DNA of 64,000 nt from Calycina herbarum. Its lineage: Eukaryota; Ascomycota; Leotiomycetes; Helotiales; Pezizellaceae. Made by a program: the position numbers and the translations under genes. The notes under the pieces were generated by a model. It worked only from the letters and a program-made list of their open reading frames with translations, ran no database searches and was not told the DNA's origin. The DNA is taken from assembly GCA_001414485.1 (NCBI GenBank), contig LLEY01000135.1, positions 107,293-171,292 of the forward strand. Reading direction: 5' to 3'. Positions within the stretch are counted from its first letter, which is position 1; each line of letters opens with the position of its first letter. Below, piece after piece: positions 1 to 12,020 of this stretch.

Positions 1-1
1 T

Positions 2-220
2 CGTGAGTTTGCTAACAAGCTCCAACAGCTTATCGCAATCAGACCGGCAGAGCAACGCCAATGTTCGGAAGGACGCGATGCTTTGGATGAGAACGGCATC
101 ATTGGCGGGGGGGCTCCCAATTTCAAGTTGGGAAGCAAGTCCAATACTCAGATCACCCAGCTGTCCATAAATTGCGTCGAGAGTAAGAACATCGGATGTG
201 CAACTTCTATTATAGCGTAA
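2..220 (+). CDS. 3' end of an unrecognised protein gene (partial)
   Basis: One frame stays open from the window edge (codon starting at base 2) to a TAA at 218-220, giving about 72 residues with ordinary amino-acid composition, for example a Gly-rich turn (IIGGGAPNF) and two cysteines near the end. No start or acceptor is visible because the gene would begin left of the window. I do not recognise the family. The alternative is a chance open stretch, since 220 bases is short. AT content rises sharply right after the stop, as expected for a 3' flank. Confidence 0.35.
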   Translation, partial: REFANKLQQLIAIRPAEQRQCSEGRDALDENGIIGGGAPNFKLGSKSNTQITQLSINCVESKNIGCATSIIA

Positions 221-670
221 AGATATGAAGTAGTAATAATTACTTACCTGGTACTAAAGGTTAGTAAACCAAGTATTACAGAGGTTTATATTCATTTAGT
301 TGCCTATAAATCGATAAAAGACTCTCATCGCAAAATGTATTTGGTTCACATTTAGTAAGTAGACTTTATTCACGTTCAATTAATATGTGAGGTAGATGAT
401 TCAAAATCACCTCTAACCTATCTTTTTCTATAGAGTTTAAATAACGATGGTTATAAGCTCTCTTTAATTATTCACACAAATGACAACTTCATCACCATCC
501 TTCATCTGCTCGCAAATCAAAACTCATAACCGAGGATCGTTGGTCTCGGTGTTGGTATCGGCGTTGGTCGTGCCACCCACTCCAAAGTTGGAAATACCAC
601 TTCGCGATTCCCATTGGTTCGAAGCTCGTTCTTTGAAGGAGAAATCATTAAAATTCCACCACCACCCAAA
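221..670. other. AT-rich intergenic stretch
   Basis: This stretch is AT-rich without long open frames. It fits a 3' flank followed by the promoter of the small gene at 671. I see no RNA gene or repeat in it. Confidence 0.4.
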
Positions 671-1099
671 ATGGAACTTAGCAACCCCCACAAAACTGCA
701 ACCACGTCGACTTCTACCGCCAACACCACTGCAGAGAACCAGGACGCTGGCTATAAGCGCCTAGTCTCTAAATCTTGGAAAAAATATATCGATACCACGA
801 GTCACTTTGATATCCAACTGAGGCGCCTCCGAAAACTCATCAATGATCTTTCTGAACAGGAATGCTCCTTTGATGAGTGGTACCAACTTCAGCAAAATCA
901 AATGGCAGACCAAGCAGGAGTTCAAAGACCAGAGGAAGTAAAGAAATCTTCCACCTTTTCAAAGGTAATGAATGGAATGAAAAGGAATAGGAGCAAGGAG
1001 AAAAAAGAGATGAACGATTATCTTAAAACACTGGAGGCCCTAGGGGAAGAAGATGACAACGAAAGGAGTATATATCGGGGCGGCGGTGGGGGTTCTTGA
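671..1099 (+). CDS. Hypothetical 142-aa protein with charged, coiled-coil-prone C-terminal half
   Basis: The frame is open upstream, but the first ATG is at 671 and the stop ends at 1099. The N-terminus is Thr/Ser/Asn-rich low complexity. Residues from about 30 onward are rich in Lys, Glu, Arg and Leu (…SHFDIQLRRLRKLINDLSEQE…) and probably helical. The last residues are a Gly run just before the stop. There is no signal peptide or membrane segment and I do not recognise the family. Such short helical proteins are common lineage-specific genes in fungi. It could be a full gene or the last exon of a longer one. Confidence 0.42.
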   Translation: MELSNPHKTATTSTSTANTTAENQDAGYKRLVSKSWKKYIDTTSHFDIQLRRLRKLINDLSEQECSFDEWYQLQQNQMADQAGVQRPEEVKKSSTFSKVMNGMKRNRSKEKKEMNDYLKTLEALGEEDDNERSIYRGGGGGS

Positions 1100-2043
1100 A
1101 GAGCGAACGGTGAACTAGAATGTAGAGTTCGGAACGGCCTCGATTCCTCGTTAAAGCGGGTTATGGGAGGTATATTATCTACTTCATAAGTAGATCAAAA
1201 ATAGATTGACTTCTCCTCATTACCTACAAATCCAATTTTTGCCACAAACGATCTCTTTTAACATCCGGACTCGCTTACATAAACCTAGTAATACAAGAAT
1301 CTCATGATCAAGTAGCTATTATTATGTTCTACAACGAAACTATATTTACAGGACGAGATTGATTTATACAAAATATTATTTCAAAAATCACTTTACACAT
1401 AAAACTCACGAAAAATCCAAAGACATTCTACACTCTGCAGTCCCAACTCACGCGTCCCAAAGTGGACAAGGAGAATTCACCCCGGAAACCCATCTCAGCT
1501 ACTCACAAAGAGCCTTCGAATGAGGCTGTCAAAAAATTCAAGCCGGTCTCAAGGTGGGTATCGGTAAATCCAGTATATGGGTTTAAAGCTAAACCCACCA
1601 GTTACCCTAGATCCCAGCAACAACCGATAGTGGTTTGTCCCCTGAGACTCTCCTCATCCTCGGCCTCGGCTCTTCGTGTTTATATCTAAATCGACGTTGA
1701 TAAGACGGATATTTCAATCATGAGATGGTCACTTAAAACATGAGTAGAAAATTTTACCAACCCAAGCACTCACAATATGCATACCAAGTTCCCGATATGT
1801 AGTCTAAGGAAAATAATAACAAACAATTACAGCATCTTTAACTAATTCTAATCCATGTAATACAAATGAGCATTTCTCATCTCACCTCTCCCAAGCCCTC
1901 CTCCTTTTACCCAGACCTACAGTTCTATAACTATTTACAACGTCTCCCCCCTTGTCCCCTCAAAGCTTATCTCACACCCAGCAGGCCCAAAGAATTACAC
2001 CACCTGCACTTCTGTCCGTCTACTTCCAAACGTTCACACCGCT
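1100..2043. other. Intergenic region, no supported gene
   Basis: There are only short open frames without family resemblance, such as one of 75 codons at 1462-1689 that lacks an ATG start. The right part is the 3' flank of the minus-strand GUT2 gene. No repeat or RNA gene was seen. Confidence 0.4.
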
Positions 2044-4233
2044 CTACTTCTCAGCCTCAGCACCCGCCTGAAGTCCCAACCCCCTCTTCGCATCACTCTC
2101 CATCTCATCATTAGGTTGATCATGCCTCGAGTACATCTTATACTCAATCGAGTCCTTAAAGCTCAACTTCCCACTCTCAACCTCCTTCCGCGTAGCGGTT
2201 AATTTGGATTTAGGAAGACCCATGGATTCGAGGAATGCGACGGCTGTTCTCTCATTAGTATCGCGTCAAAAATGAATTGGAAAAGGGGGGAAATGCAACT
2301 TACAATCCTTCCACTCAACCTCCTTCCTCCGTGAATCCCATTTCAGCTCCCCAGCCATGATATCGATAACCCTCGGCAAAGCCTCCAAAGCAGCCTGTGC
2401 ATTGAGGAAACTCAAACGTGTACGTCGGGCAATAACATCCACAGCCGTCTGCGCATACTCATGTCTAACCGCATACCTCACCTCCCCATCCACAAAAGGA
2501 TAAAGCGGACTAATTCTCGATCCCCTAACCGGGAATCTCTGCTCAGTAGGTGCACTCAACGCAGCAACCGTCCACGCTCTATCACCATAGGATTCAGTAA
2601 GATGTTTCGCGATATCAGTTTCAATACCGAAATGTTGGATCAGGTTGATAAAAAGAGTCTTGGAGTAGCCGTGGGCACCAACGAGTTTTACCTGGTGAGT
2701 TTGGCAGGACCCATTGAGGTGTGCGCCGTCGTCGATGGTTTCTGTTCCGCTGACGTGGGGAGCGTTAAGGAAGGGTTTAGGTTGGAGTTTGAATTGGGTG
2801 ATTGCTTCATCGACGCATTCTTCCGCCATTTGACGGTATGTTGTCCATTTTCCGCCAGCACAGGTTAAGAGCCCAGAGGGAGAAATGTTGATGAGATGGT
2901 TTCGGACGAGGGATTCGGTGTTTTTGGCATTAGGGTCTTTGACGAGAGGACGGATTCCAGACCAAGCTGCAAGAACATCACCTCGTCGGACGTTGATGTC
3001 TGGTGCGAGATATCTTCTGATTTCGGAGAGAATCCAGTCGATTTCTTCTTCGCCTGCAACTGGGTTGTGGGAGATTTTGGTTGGTGCATCGGTGGTACCT
3101 GCGATGGTGTTTCCTTGCCATGGGAGGAAGAAAATTACTCGTCCGTCAGAGGTTTTTGGATCGATGAGACCCATCTTTTGAGGACTGTAGTATCCTGGGA
3201 GAACTACATGAACTCCGGAACTTGGTGCCACGATTTCCTTGACTGTTCCGTCATCCATTTTTCGGACACCATCTGTAAATGGTCCAGTGGCGTTGATGAC
3301 ACCTCTTGCGCGAATGAGAAACTCATCAGCAGGTTGGCCGTTCTTCTCCTTGACCAAATCCTTGACTCGAGCTCCACATAGTTTTCCATCGGCATCCTTC
3401 TCCAACCCTGTGACTTCCATGTGGTTGACGACTGTACTGCCGTATAGGGCGGCAGTCATAGCCAAAGACACATTCATCCTCGAATCGTTATGAGCTCCAT
3501 CGTAGTAAACCAAAGCACCCACCAAATTGGTCTTCTTCAACATAGGAAAAGCATCCAAAGCCTTACTCTTCGTCAAAAAGTACGAACTCTCAATCCCCTC
3601 CGACCCAGCCAAAAGATCATAAGCTTTAGTTCCACACCAAAAATAAGGAGCCTTCCACCACTTATCCAGCGGAAGCATAATCGGCAACCAAGATGAAAGA
3701 TGCGGCGCCGTCTCCAAAAAGTATTTCCTCTCCCTCAGCGCCTCCTTCACCAGGGCATACTGACTGTAATCCAACTCCCAAAACGCCTTTTCCAAATACC
3801 TCACACCCCCATGCACCAACTTCGTACTCTTACTACTTGTCCCACTACTGAAATCATCCCTCTCCACAACCGCAACCTTCAACCCCCTAGTCGCAGCATC
3901 AAGCGCAACCCCCGTCCCCGTTGCTCCCGCCCCAATAACCAGCAGATCATAGATCTCCCCCTCTGTCTCGCTCCCATCCAGTATCCGTGTAATCGATCCT
4001 TTGCCCCCACCACTCCGTTTCAACTCTGCGATTTGTTCCTCTCGACTTCGAACCTTCGGGAAACGCGGCGGACGAAAGGTGCCTCCCTCCCCATATCCAG
4101 GAGGCTTCACGACCGCAGGGTCGGAACCAGGAATATTCCTCGGTCGGTAGGAGAGGTAAAGGAAGGTTCCTCCAATTGTGACCGCCCCTGTCGTATACAG
4201 AAGCGGTTTCGCGATGCGCTGTCGAAAAGCCAT
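2044..4233 (-). CDS. GUT2: FAD-dependent glycerol-3-phosphate dehydrogenase, mitochondrial
   Basis: This enzyme oxidises glycerol-3-phosphate to dihydroxyacetone phosphate at the inner mitochondrial membrane and passes electrons to ubiquinone. It serves glycerol use and the G3P shuttle. The start ATG is at 4233. An N-terminal basic stretch and one hydrophobic segment (TTGAVTIGGTFLYLSY) fit mitochondrial targeting and anchoring. The FAD-binding dinucleotide motif is clear (LLVIGAGATGTGVALDAATRG, about residues 95-115), followed by family blocks SSGTSSKSTKLVHGGVRYLE and TCAGGKWTTYRQMAEE. Exon 1 (4233-2304) reads into a GTAAGT donor. A 60-nt intron (2303-2244, acceptor ACAG) leads to exon 2 (2243-2044), which adds 66 codons including the stop. 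The product is 709 aa, normal for fungal Gut2. Without the intron the frame stops early at 2266, so the splice decides the C-terminus. Confidence 0.95.
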
Positions 4234-5243
4234 TGTCGAGGCGAAGCTTGCGAGCTTGCGAGCAGGTAGACCGAGTCAAGTCAATCAATCAATTAACCAA
4301 ATAATCGACGGAGGATAAATGAAAAAAGGGGTAAGAAAAATTAAGAAGGAGGTGTTTTGTTGAGAAGAAGCAAGTTCAATCGAAGAGAGCAATCGTCCGG
4401 GGGCGAGATATGGGGTAAAAGAACAAAATATATTGAATTTCTTAGAAAGAAAGGTCGGGGTTTAGTGGAGAACTGACTGACGATCCTGGTGGAGATCAGC
4501 TTTTCCTTGATTCATTAATAGACCGGCTGATCAGGAAAAAAGAGGGTCGAGTGGTCTGGATGGGTTTGGTTGGGTCTGGATGATGTAGTTGAGGAAGGTA
4601 AAGCGAGTTAGGGGTACGCCATGGAATCGACTCTCGAGTCTGCAGCGAGGGAAAGGGGTGACTTGGTGGTTGAAGTTGAGAGATATATCTTTCCTTTTTG
4701 TGAAGTCCTCGAGGTCTGGTCTGATATTGTTTGATGCATGTGAAGTAGCCTCAATTCAAGGGTTAATTCATGCCGGCGCAGGGAACCTTATTTTCCTCCA
4801 ATTGAAACTTCCGACCGGAGGATACAAATTCCGATCCGTCCACCTCGGTCGTCGAGTGAAGTTTCTCTCTACAAATTTTAGGTTTCCTAGTTTTCTCATC
4901 GTGTAAGATTAAATCTGGTGTTTTCGTATTGCTATGCTGATAATTCTTAAATATAGCCGTTTTCCTCTCCATCTCTTCAGCCCCTCTCTAATTCTACAAG
5001 GTACAATTACACAATTCTAATTACAATCATGCCGCCGCCAATGTTGTATATACAAACATAAAAAACAAGTCAGAAGTTATACTAGAACGCCACTAATGCA
5101 CATGTAACCCCTTTTTGCAACCCCGAAATCGTGTCGAGAAGTCTGCCTCCCTACCACCCTATACCTCTATATGTAAGGGCAACAATAGAAACGAAAAGCA
5201 AAGTATATAGTAAGGATAGAACAAAAAAAGAAGAGAAAAGAAA
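4234..5243. other. GUT2 upstream region and 3' flank of the transcription factor gene
   Basis: This region holds the GUT2 promoter and leader (minus strand) on the left and the 3' flank of the Zn2Cys6 gene on the right. Small open frames here, for example 4589-4906, show no protein-like composition or family match. No repeats were seen. Confidence 0.4.
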
Positions 5244-7673
5244 TTAATGCAAAGTAGGGTTGTCCCAACTGACATCCCAAAAAGCGACCTCATTGTCTCC
5301 ATTCATCGTGAAACCATCACGATTGAGTTGAGGCCAATCGCCGTCAATCCCCGAATCAAGCATGCTCGTAATATCCATAAGCTGACTGATGGGATTGTGG
5401 TCGATGGGCAAGGCGAGTGGAATGCCATCTCCCGTATTGGGAAATGGTGTCCAAAAGAGCTGTTGATTAAAAGTTTGAGGTGCCGACATCATACCAGGGT
5501 TGTGATGTTCCTGTTGTTGAGGAAAGGGTTCGGAGAAGAGATCTGGCGCTGAAGATTTTCGATCCGGTATATCTTGATATCCATGGTTAATTGGAGGGGG
5601 GATATGGGAATGTGTCGAACTAGGTGATCCAATGTCCGTTTCCATCATGGCTTCCATGATTGCGGAGGGAATATCTTTGAAGGCGAACCACTTCAGTACT
5701 AATGCCCGCAGAGCTTTAAGGTATCTTTCCACGATCGGAAAGCTTTGAAGCATATCGTAAAGTGCCCGAATGGCATCAGCAACGTATCTCGCAGTTACAT
5801 CCAAGACATTGGGGACAAGATTCGCCCCGGTTATTCGGACGAGATGAATGATTCCTGCCGTCATACAACAATGAGTAAAAATAAAACACATTTTGTTAAA
5901 TCCGTAAGTTGCCTTGTATAGTGCCATAGATTCGGATATTTTGATTGCAGCTTCGCCACATATTTGTCGAGGATTCTTGGTGGAGTTCACAAAAGAGACC
6001 CTTATGAAAGGGCGGAATAGTTGAATGACGCAGTTGTGGTAATAAACACTAGAAATAATTAAAGATTGTCCATGGTGCTGGATAGATGAATGACTTACTG
6101 TAAACAAATCACATGTGGCAGTGTCGGTGAGTTCTCCTTGATTGCCAGGTTATATGGCAAGGCCTTATACCAAGCCTGTAGTTTCTCATGATGAAGTTGT
6201 AAACGACGACTCGTAATTCGATCTCTTGGTGCGTAAAACATCTGAACTATGTCATCCACAATCTCACAGAGGAGACTAGAATGCAGAAGGAGGGTGTATC
6301 TTAAACCCGGCTGTTCGAGTTGATTGTTTCCACTCGACATTGCTGCTGTACCATAAGGTCTCCATGGTTTTCGCTCTAGATGGTCCAAGATAGCTGGTTT
6401 GTCCATTCTGATGGCTGTCCACGGAATGAGTGAGAGGCGCCCAACACAAATAGCCCATGCAGTTTGGAGATAATAACATCCCCAAAAGGTGATTCTCCGC
6501 GCAGCCACTTCCGAGTCGGTAAATTTGTCATTCACATTCGTGGGTGCAGGCTGGTCTTTATGCAAACCAAGTTCCATAACCATTCCCATCGTCTGACACA
6601 AATAACTCCATCCACTGCTATCTTTGTTGTTCATCGCCTGATGCAAGGACATGATTCCCAGCGCTTGAACGGTAGTGAGCGATGGCCTACCGTCTTCGTG
6701 TAGCAACCGTTCGGCTTCAGCAAAGAAATGATCACCAATGGATGTGGGATCATTGGGATTCGCTCTCGACTCTCGTCGGTCTGAAAAGTGACAGGCAATA
6801 GCTAAAATGGCGTTGACCAGTAGAGGTGTGCAGTATTTAAGTTTTCGATCTTGCATCCCATGCAAAAATATTTCTTCCGAGAATAATGTATACATGGGAT
6901 GACCCCAAGATAGATACACGTCTAAGAGATGCCGGATGAACTCGTGATTATTTGTCACATTGGTCCAATTTCCACATTGCATTCGTCCCACATTTGGAGT
7001 CTCGTCGTCGTTTGCCAAAAGGTAGAGATTTGACGTGTGACCATACTGACGGATATTACCCAACTTGGTGGATGTTTTGATGGAAAAATCTTGTAATTCC
7101 CCCTCCAGGTATGAGGATGGTGCTGTCTTTTGGGCTGCGGATATGCTAATTTTCTTGACGCCATCGGCAATGGACTCCCAATTCTCTTCGGGGTTTGAAC
7201 GAATCAATTGCACGATATCATCCACGTCTGCTTCCGAGCCTTTTCTAATCGCCTCCAAGATGGCATTTCGAGGTCCTAGGTCGTCCTTCAGCTGTGCAAT
7301 GTCTCGTTTCAAGGCACCCTTTCGACGGTGGTCGCTATCGATGTCGTAGTAGCATTCCGAGTGGTACACTGCAGAACAGGCATGGCAGGAGGGATGGATT
7401 CCGTCGCACTATCACGGGTCTCTCAGTCAGCGCATGCATCGAAAATCAGAATCAACACTGCATGCGATAGTTTGCGCATATCGACATGAAGTTTTTACTA
7501 ACCTTGGATTTGCGCTTGCGACACGGCATGCATGCACTCGAGATACACCTTCGTTTGGGGGCGGGCTCGCCATTGTTTGCGCTTCTTGGATCCAAGGTTG
7601 GTGAGGCCGAAGAAGTTGGGGTTGTCGGTTCTGTTTTTGGTAGCAGCGACCTCGGCGCAATCTTGGGATTCAT
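5244..7673 (-). CDS. Zn(II)2Cys6 transcription factor with fungal-specific regulatory domain
   Basis: A DNA-binding regulator of the Gal4 class. The first in-frame ATG is at 7673; upstream the frame hits a stop. Exons are 7673-7503, 7408-6099 and 6048-5244 (761 aa). The introns are 94 nt (GTTAGT…ATAG) and 50 nt (GTAAGT…CTAG). The first intron splits the zinc cluster: exon 1 ends …ACMPCRKRKSK and exon 2 begins CDGIHPSCHAC, so joining gives the six cysteines at about 48, 51, 58, 65, 68 and 76 with classic CX2CX6CX6CX2CX7C spacing. Residues about 200-520 match the fungal-specific transcription factor domain (PF04082 type), including the WYKALPYNL and YYHNCVIQLFRPF blocks across the second splice. 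The C-terminus is Pro/Gln/Asn-rich, a likely activation region. The target pathway cannot be told from sequence. It is divergent from SLD3 across about 0.9 kb. Confidence 0.88.
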
Positions 7674-8599
7674 CACGATTTAGAAGGCATTCGCAAGGTT
7701 GGAGGGACGGCTCGGATGGGTGCTGTGGTGTACGAGTGGAATGACGGCAGAGAATTGTACCAAAATGGTGGTAACGGTTGGTTTGTAGATGAAAAGTCTC
7801 AGCCTTGCTGCGCTGATTCGTCGTGGCTCAACAGAGCAGATGGGATGTTTACACCTGCCGGAGGTTGCAGCGTCTTGCGGTTGGGCGAGAAAGAGAGAAT
7901 TGCTCGCTTTCTCCGGGCTCATTCGCTTTGGGGGTCTGTGAGGGACGGTGACAGCAGAAAAGGACCCCGGGAAATTTGAGATGCCGCGTTGGGTTGCAAC
8001 GGCGGGGTTTCCCGTGCTCTACTTGTAAGTACCGATGCAGTGGTTGTGGGGCACGGCACGTGGCGAGGGGTTCTACCTAGAAATTGTTGTGCTTACTATT
8101 GAGCATCTATTGGCATGTTGATAGAAGCTCAAGAAAGGGGAAGATGTTGAAAGGAAGGGAGAAAAAGGGAGGAAAAAACCGAGGAAAAGCCTCCAGGATC
8201 CTCTTCTTGGCACGCACGACTCGGGCACTAGCAGTAGCACTTGTGTCGCACCGGCTCCTCCTTCCGTTGGTGGCTGTCTCGCCGGTGATAACTCCACAAA
8301 AGCGTCTGCAGCGATTCGCGGCTGCGTCATGGGTAACGACACGTGATCTGCCAGCTTCCCCACACTCCCGGTCCGGAAGTATACCCATGGTGCCGCCGGT
8401 AGTGCACCGATTGGACGGAGCTTAAGTCGCGGGAACGAGTACAGGATTTTGACGCGTCGGAAAAGTACCAAAGTATTTCCACAGGTCTCCCTCGCCCATC
8501 TCATACCTCCAGCAGTTTTACACCAGCCTTACAAACCATTGGGTTCCGTGCGTGTACATGATGAACTCATGACCAATATATTCCTATTTGCCTTCCATC
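7674..8599. promoter_or_regulatory. Bidirectional promoter between the Zn2Cys6 gene and SLD3
   Basis: This is 0.9 kb between the two start codons. It contains a CACGTG E-box at 8340-8345 and an MCB-like ACGCGT at 8452-8457. Open frames inside are short, lack family signal and overlap on both strands. I treat the region as regulatory plus 5' leaders. Confidence 0.5.
8452..8457 (+). promoter_or_regulatory. MCB-type motif (ACGCGT) upstream of SLD3
   Basis: ACGCGT lies 143 bases before the SLD3 ATG. Two more copies lie just inside the coding start (8631-8636 and 8654-8659). ACGCGT is the binding site of the MBF (Mbp1-Swi6) G1/S activator, which drives many replication genes in yeasts and filamentous fungi. 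That it acts here is inference. Confidence 0.45.
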
Positions 8600-11525
8600 A
8601 TGTCGAGCCAATATGATCTACCGTTATCCGACGCGTACATCCACCACCCTCCCACGCGTTCTGGTATCCTTACTCCAGCTTCAGATACCTCCTTCAACAT
8701 GAGCGATGGTCTCCCTGGCTCCTCGGGCGCTAAGAAGAGGAAGCGTGATGGCAACACCATGGAGGATCTGTTGAAGGATACATTTGTAGTCAAGGTTGGC
8801 AATTGTCTATCCCCTTTTCTGGCGCAAAGTAGCTCATCAACACCAGCCATATCCCACCACCGTATCCGTAAAGCCTCGGGCTCTCCAACCCCTCATGTTA
8901 CTACCTCGAGCCCGTCTTCCTCTAGCATATCTAGATTTCACCCCCTCCACAAGCGCACTTCCACAATCCAGATTGTTCGAAACACATGTTAAATTGTTGG
9001 AATTGGAGGAACGAATGGGCAATGAACCAATGGTATTGATCGCGCGACTTGACGACGGAAGAACTTTATATGCAGTTGAAAGAGAGGATCGGGGATTGTA
9101 TGTTTTATGTCGACTCGGGTCATGGGTCAATTTACAACAATTAAAGGCGGCTTCAGTCGCATCGAAACAAGAGGTACCCAAGGGACAGGAAACCGCATTT
9201 GGAGCAAATTCAACCCCAAGCCAGCAAGTGCCAGTTCCAACTACCACCGCGCAAACACACAAATATGATAGGAAGAAGCGATTGGCAATAGAGGCAATTC
9301 AGTCCATGGTGAAACGACCATCCACCGCCATCTCAATGGACTCCCAGCAGATCAATGAAGAATCACAGCCTCGGGAATCGCAAATGCTAGAATCACAAGA
9401 TACAGAATCCCAGCTATTGGATGCGCCAGTGGAGTCCCAAATTGCCGAAGAGCCACCCGTACAACCCACATCGACTGAAATTATTGATAATGTACGGTTG
9501 CAGTATCTTGAGGCACTTTATCTCTCCAAGGTATGTTTTCCCCACGATACCTCCAAATGCAATGCTAATAGTTCCAGGCGTCTTTGGCTTATTTTGCCAA
9601 AGGTCCTCTTTCTCGAGCTCGCGCAGCTTTCCATCTTGATTATGATTCCAATCTGGAAATGAGCGACTTGGTTGCATTTTTAGAGAGTCTTGTTTTATCC
9701 ACCTCATTGGTTGACAAAAAATACAGGGATGGGGTGCCAACGTATGTTTCTTTGATCGACATTGAAGAAAGTGCCAATGAAACCAACCAGAAAGCGAAGA
9801 AGAGAAAGAGCACCAAGAAAATAAGGCCAGGGAAAAATGGACTCTATCCATCCGAAGAAAATCTAATCCGACAATGGTGGGCCAGCCACGACGACGACGC
9901 GGAATCAGGTGGACCTGGTCACTCCAGAGACGAAATCGCCAAGAGCCGGATATCACAACTTCGGATCCGAGAAACACAACTCCAATTAATTATTATTTTA
10001 GAAGTGCTTGCTCTTCAACCACTGGTAGTGAAACCAGAAGAAGATGATGGCTTGCCATCGGCGCTCCCCTCAGCCGAGACCTCACAAGTAAAGGACAAGC
10101 CGACCAAACCGAAGAAATCCGAAAATCTTTCAGTACTACTTGATGTTCATATCGACAGATTGTGCATATGGCAATCTATACAGCTAGAAATGGGCGGGAG
10201 CGCACCGTCTGGGGATAGCCAGGTAGAAGGAGGAACCGATGGATTAAAACACACTGACAACATTCTTCGGGACTTCTGTGTCGAGATCATCGCACCTTTG
10301 TAAGTTGATTGTGACCAAGGTGATTTCATGATTCTAACTTTCACAGCTTCTCGGCTCGTCTTCCAGAAAGATGCTCCATCATAAATCGAAAACTAGGAGG
10401 TCCAGTGGCCATGGCTCCACCAAAACCAAAGCTGTCCAAATCGGCTAGTTTCTCGGGAGCTCCATCACGACCTGGTGCTGCAACAAAGCGACCAGTGCCA
10501 GCGAAACCGCGTAAAAGCTTACAACGAGTTTTGACTGATGAGAGAGAAAGAGAAAGGAGGAGCATGTCACGAGCTCCTTCCTTATTAAGATCCGCATCAA
10601 TTCCTAATCTGAAGAGAGAGAATAGTGAAGCTCCATCGTTATCCTCAATCCCATCTGTTGATTCCCAAGGAATCATTAGATCAAAACAGCTTGCTCGTAG
10701 GGAGGTGGATTTGGGGAGTCTTATTTCAAAAACGACGAAAGAAAATAAACAAGCAAAAATAGAAGCCGAACTAAAGGACGCGATTTCGGCATTGAAGAAA
10801 CCTAATCGGGAACTTGCTGGAAAATCCATAGTTGAGACTGCTGAGAGGCGGTCAGCGACTACCACAATTCGGAGTAAGTTTCTTTTTCTGACAATTGTAA
10901 CGTACTAATGAAATGTGTAGAATCCAAGAAACCTGTTAGAAACCCGCTGTTTCAGGGTGTTCAAATTTCTGCGACACCAAAAACAAATCGAACGAGAGAT
11001 GTATTTTCCAGACCTCAACAACAACAACCTCACCAGAAACAACGTGAGCCAGAGTTGGAGGCTATAACTGCATCAAGTGCTCCACGAATTCCGCAATCGA
11101 GTTTGCCAAGGGCGAGAAACCCTCTATTATCCTCGATTCAAGCGACACCAACTCGAAGGAGTTTACCACGACCGTCTAGAGCAATGGACAGAGAGCCGGT
11201 ATTCCCTCCTTCGTCACCCATCCATATCCGACGTTCGAGTGCTCAGCTTTTCTCGAGTGTTCCAGATTCGGCTGTGAAAGCAGTGCCCACTTCATGGACC
11301 ACGCATGGAGGTATTCAGGAAACGCCTGTGAAGAAGAGGGCTGTTTCCACAGTCTTTGATCACGGACATCCTGTATCGTCTCCAAACTTTGATCAGGAAA
11401 ATACCAAACAGGTGGAAGTGAAGGAAAGTGATGATGTACCACCAATTGGTACAACCAGGACCCAACAGGGTGAATCCATATATAAATCTCTGGGATGGGA
11501 TGATGATTCTGATGACTTGGCATGA
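8600..11525 (+). CDS. SLD3: DNA replication initiation regulator Sld3
   Basis: Sld3 brings Cdc45 to the loaded Mcm2-7 helicase and, once phosphorylated by CDK, binds Dpb11 to start replication. The frame is open before it, but the first ATG is at 8600. Five exons: 8600-8794, 8847-9530, 9578-10299, 10347-10873 and 10921-11525, giving 910 aa. The first donor is weak (GTTGGC); the others are GTATGT or GTAAGT. Fungal Sld3 blocks are visible: KPYP followed by LQPLMLLPRARLPLAYLD, then LGSWVNLQQLKAA, then the Cdc45-binding core with AYFAKGPLSRARAAFHLD, FLESLVLSTSLVDKKYRDG, KKIRPGKNGLYPSEENLIRQWW and RETQLQLIIILEVLALQPL. The C-terminal third is basic, Ser/Pro-rich and disordered, with SP/TP sites such as TPTRRSLPRPSR, and ends in the acidic SLGWDDDSDDLA. 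The family call rests on remembered motifs, not a search. Confidence 0.85.
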
Positions 11526-12020
11526 TTATGATGATGAACTTTTTAGTCAGAGAGGGCGCATAATGTATATAAGGGATAGAGACGGCGTTCTCGAATGGAT
11601 GGGACATTGGCGGGCAAGCATTGGTGGGCAAGCATTGGGTGCATTGCATTATGGGTGTTTGGTTTTGACGAAGCATAGCGATGACGCATCCTGGATATTG
11701 CGCGAGATTCGCTTTTGCTTATACATTGCATTGATCAAATAGAAGAGAATCAGACGAATCAATTCTTGGAGAACTTGGTCAATATGAAATAAGTGAATGA
11801 AAATCTTTTGAAATCTTGTCTTGGAAGTTGGGATCGATGTTGAGGCCTAATATTGAAGGCTCGAACAAATTATTCTCGTCGCATGGCGGGGCATTTTCAA
11901 GCTTCAAGTTCAAAACAAAAATACCCCTCCAACCCCAGACATCCAACCTCCAACCTCGGCGTCTAATCACAACGCAACCATAATTACGAGCAGCTCAACC
12001 GCAAGGCGACCACCTCAAAG
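11526..12020. other. Intergenic region between SLD3 and GPN3
   Basis: This is SLD3 3' flank followed by the GPN3 promoter. There is a short near-repeat, GGCAAGCATTGG, twice around 11611-11637. No gene is supported. Confidence 0.4.

Noticed and set aside
2896..3381. 161-codon plus-strand frame inside GUT2
   Set aside because: Antisense shadow of a strongly supported gene.
10341..10865. 174-codon minus-strand frame inside SLD3
   Set aside because: Antisense shadow of SLD3 exon 4, without motifs or splice logic.
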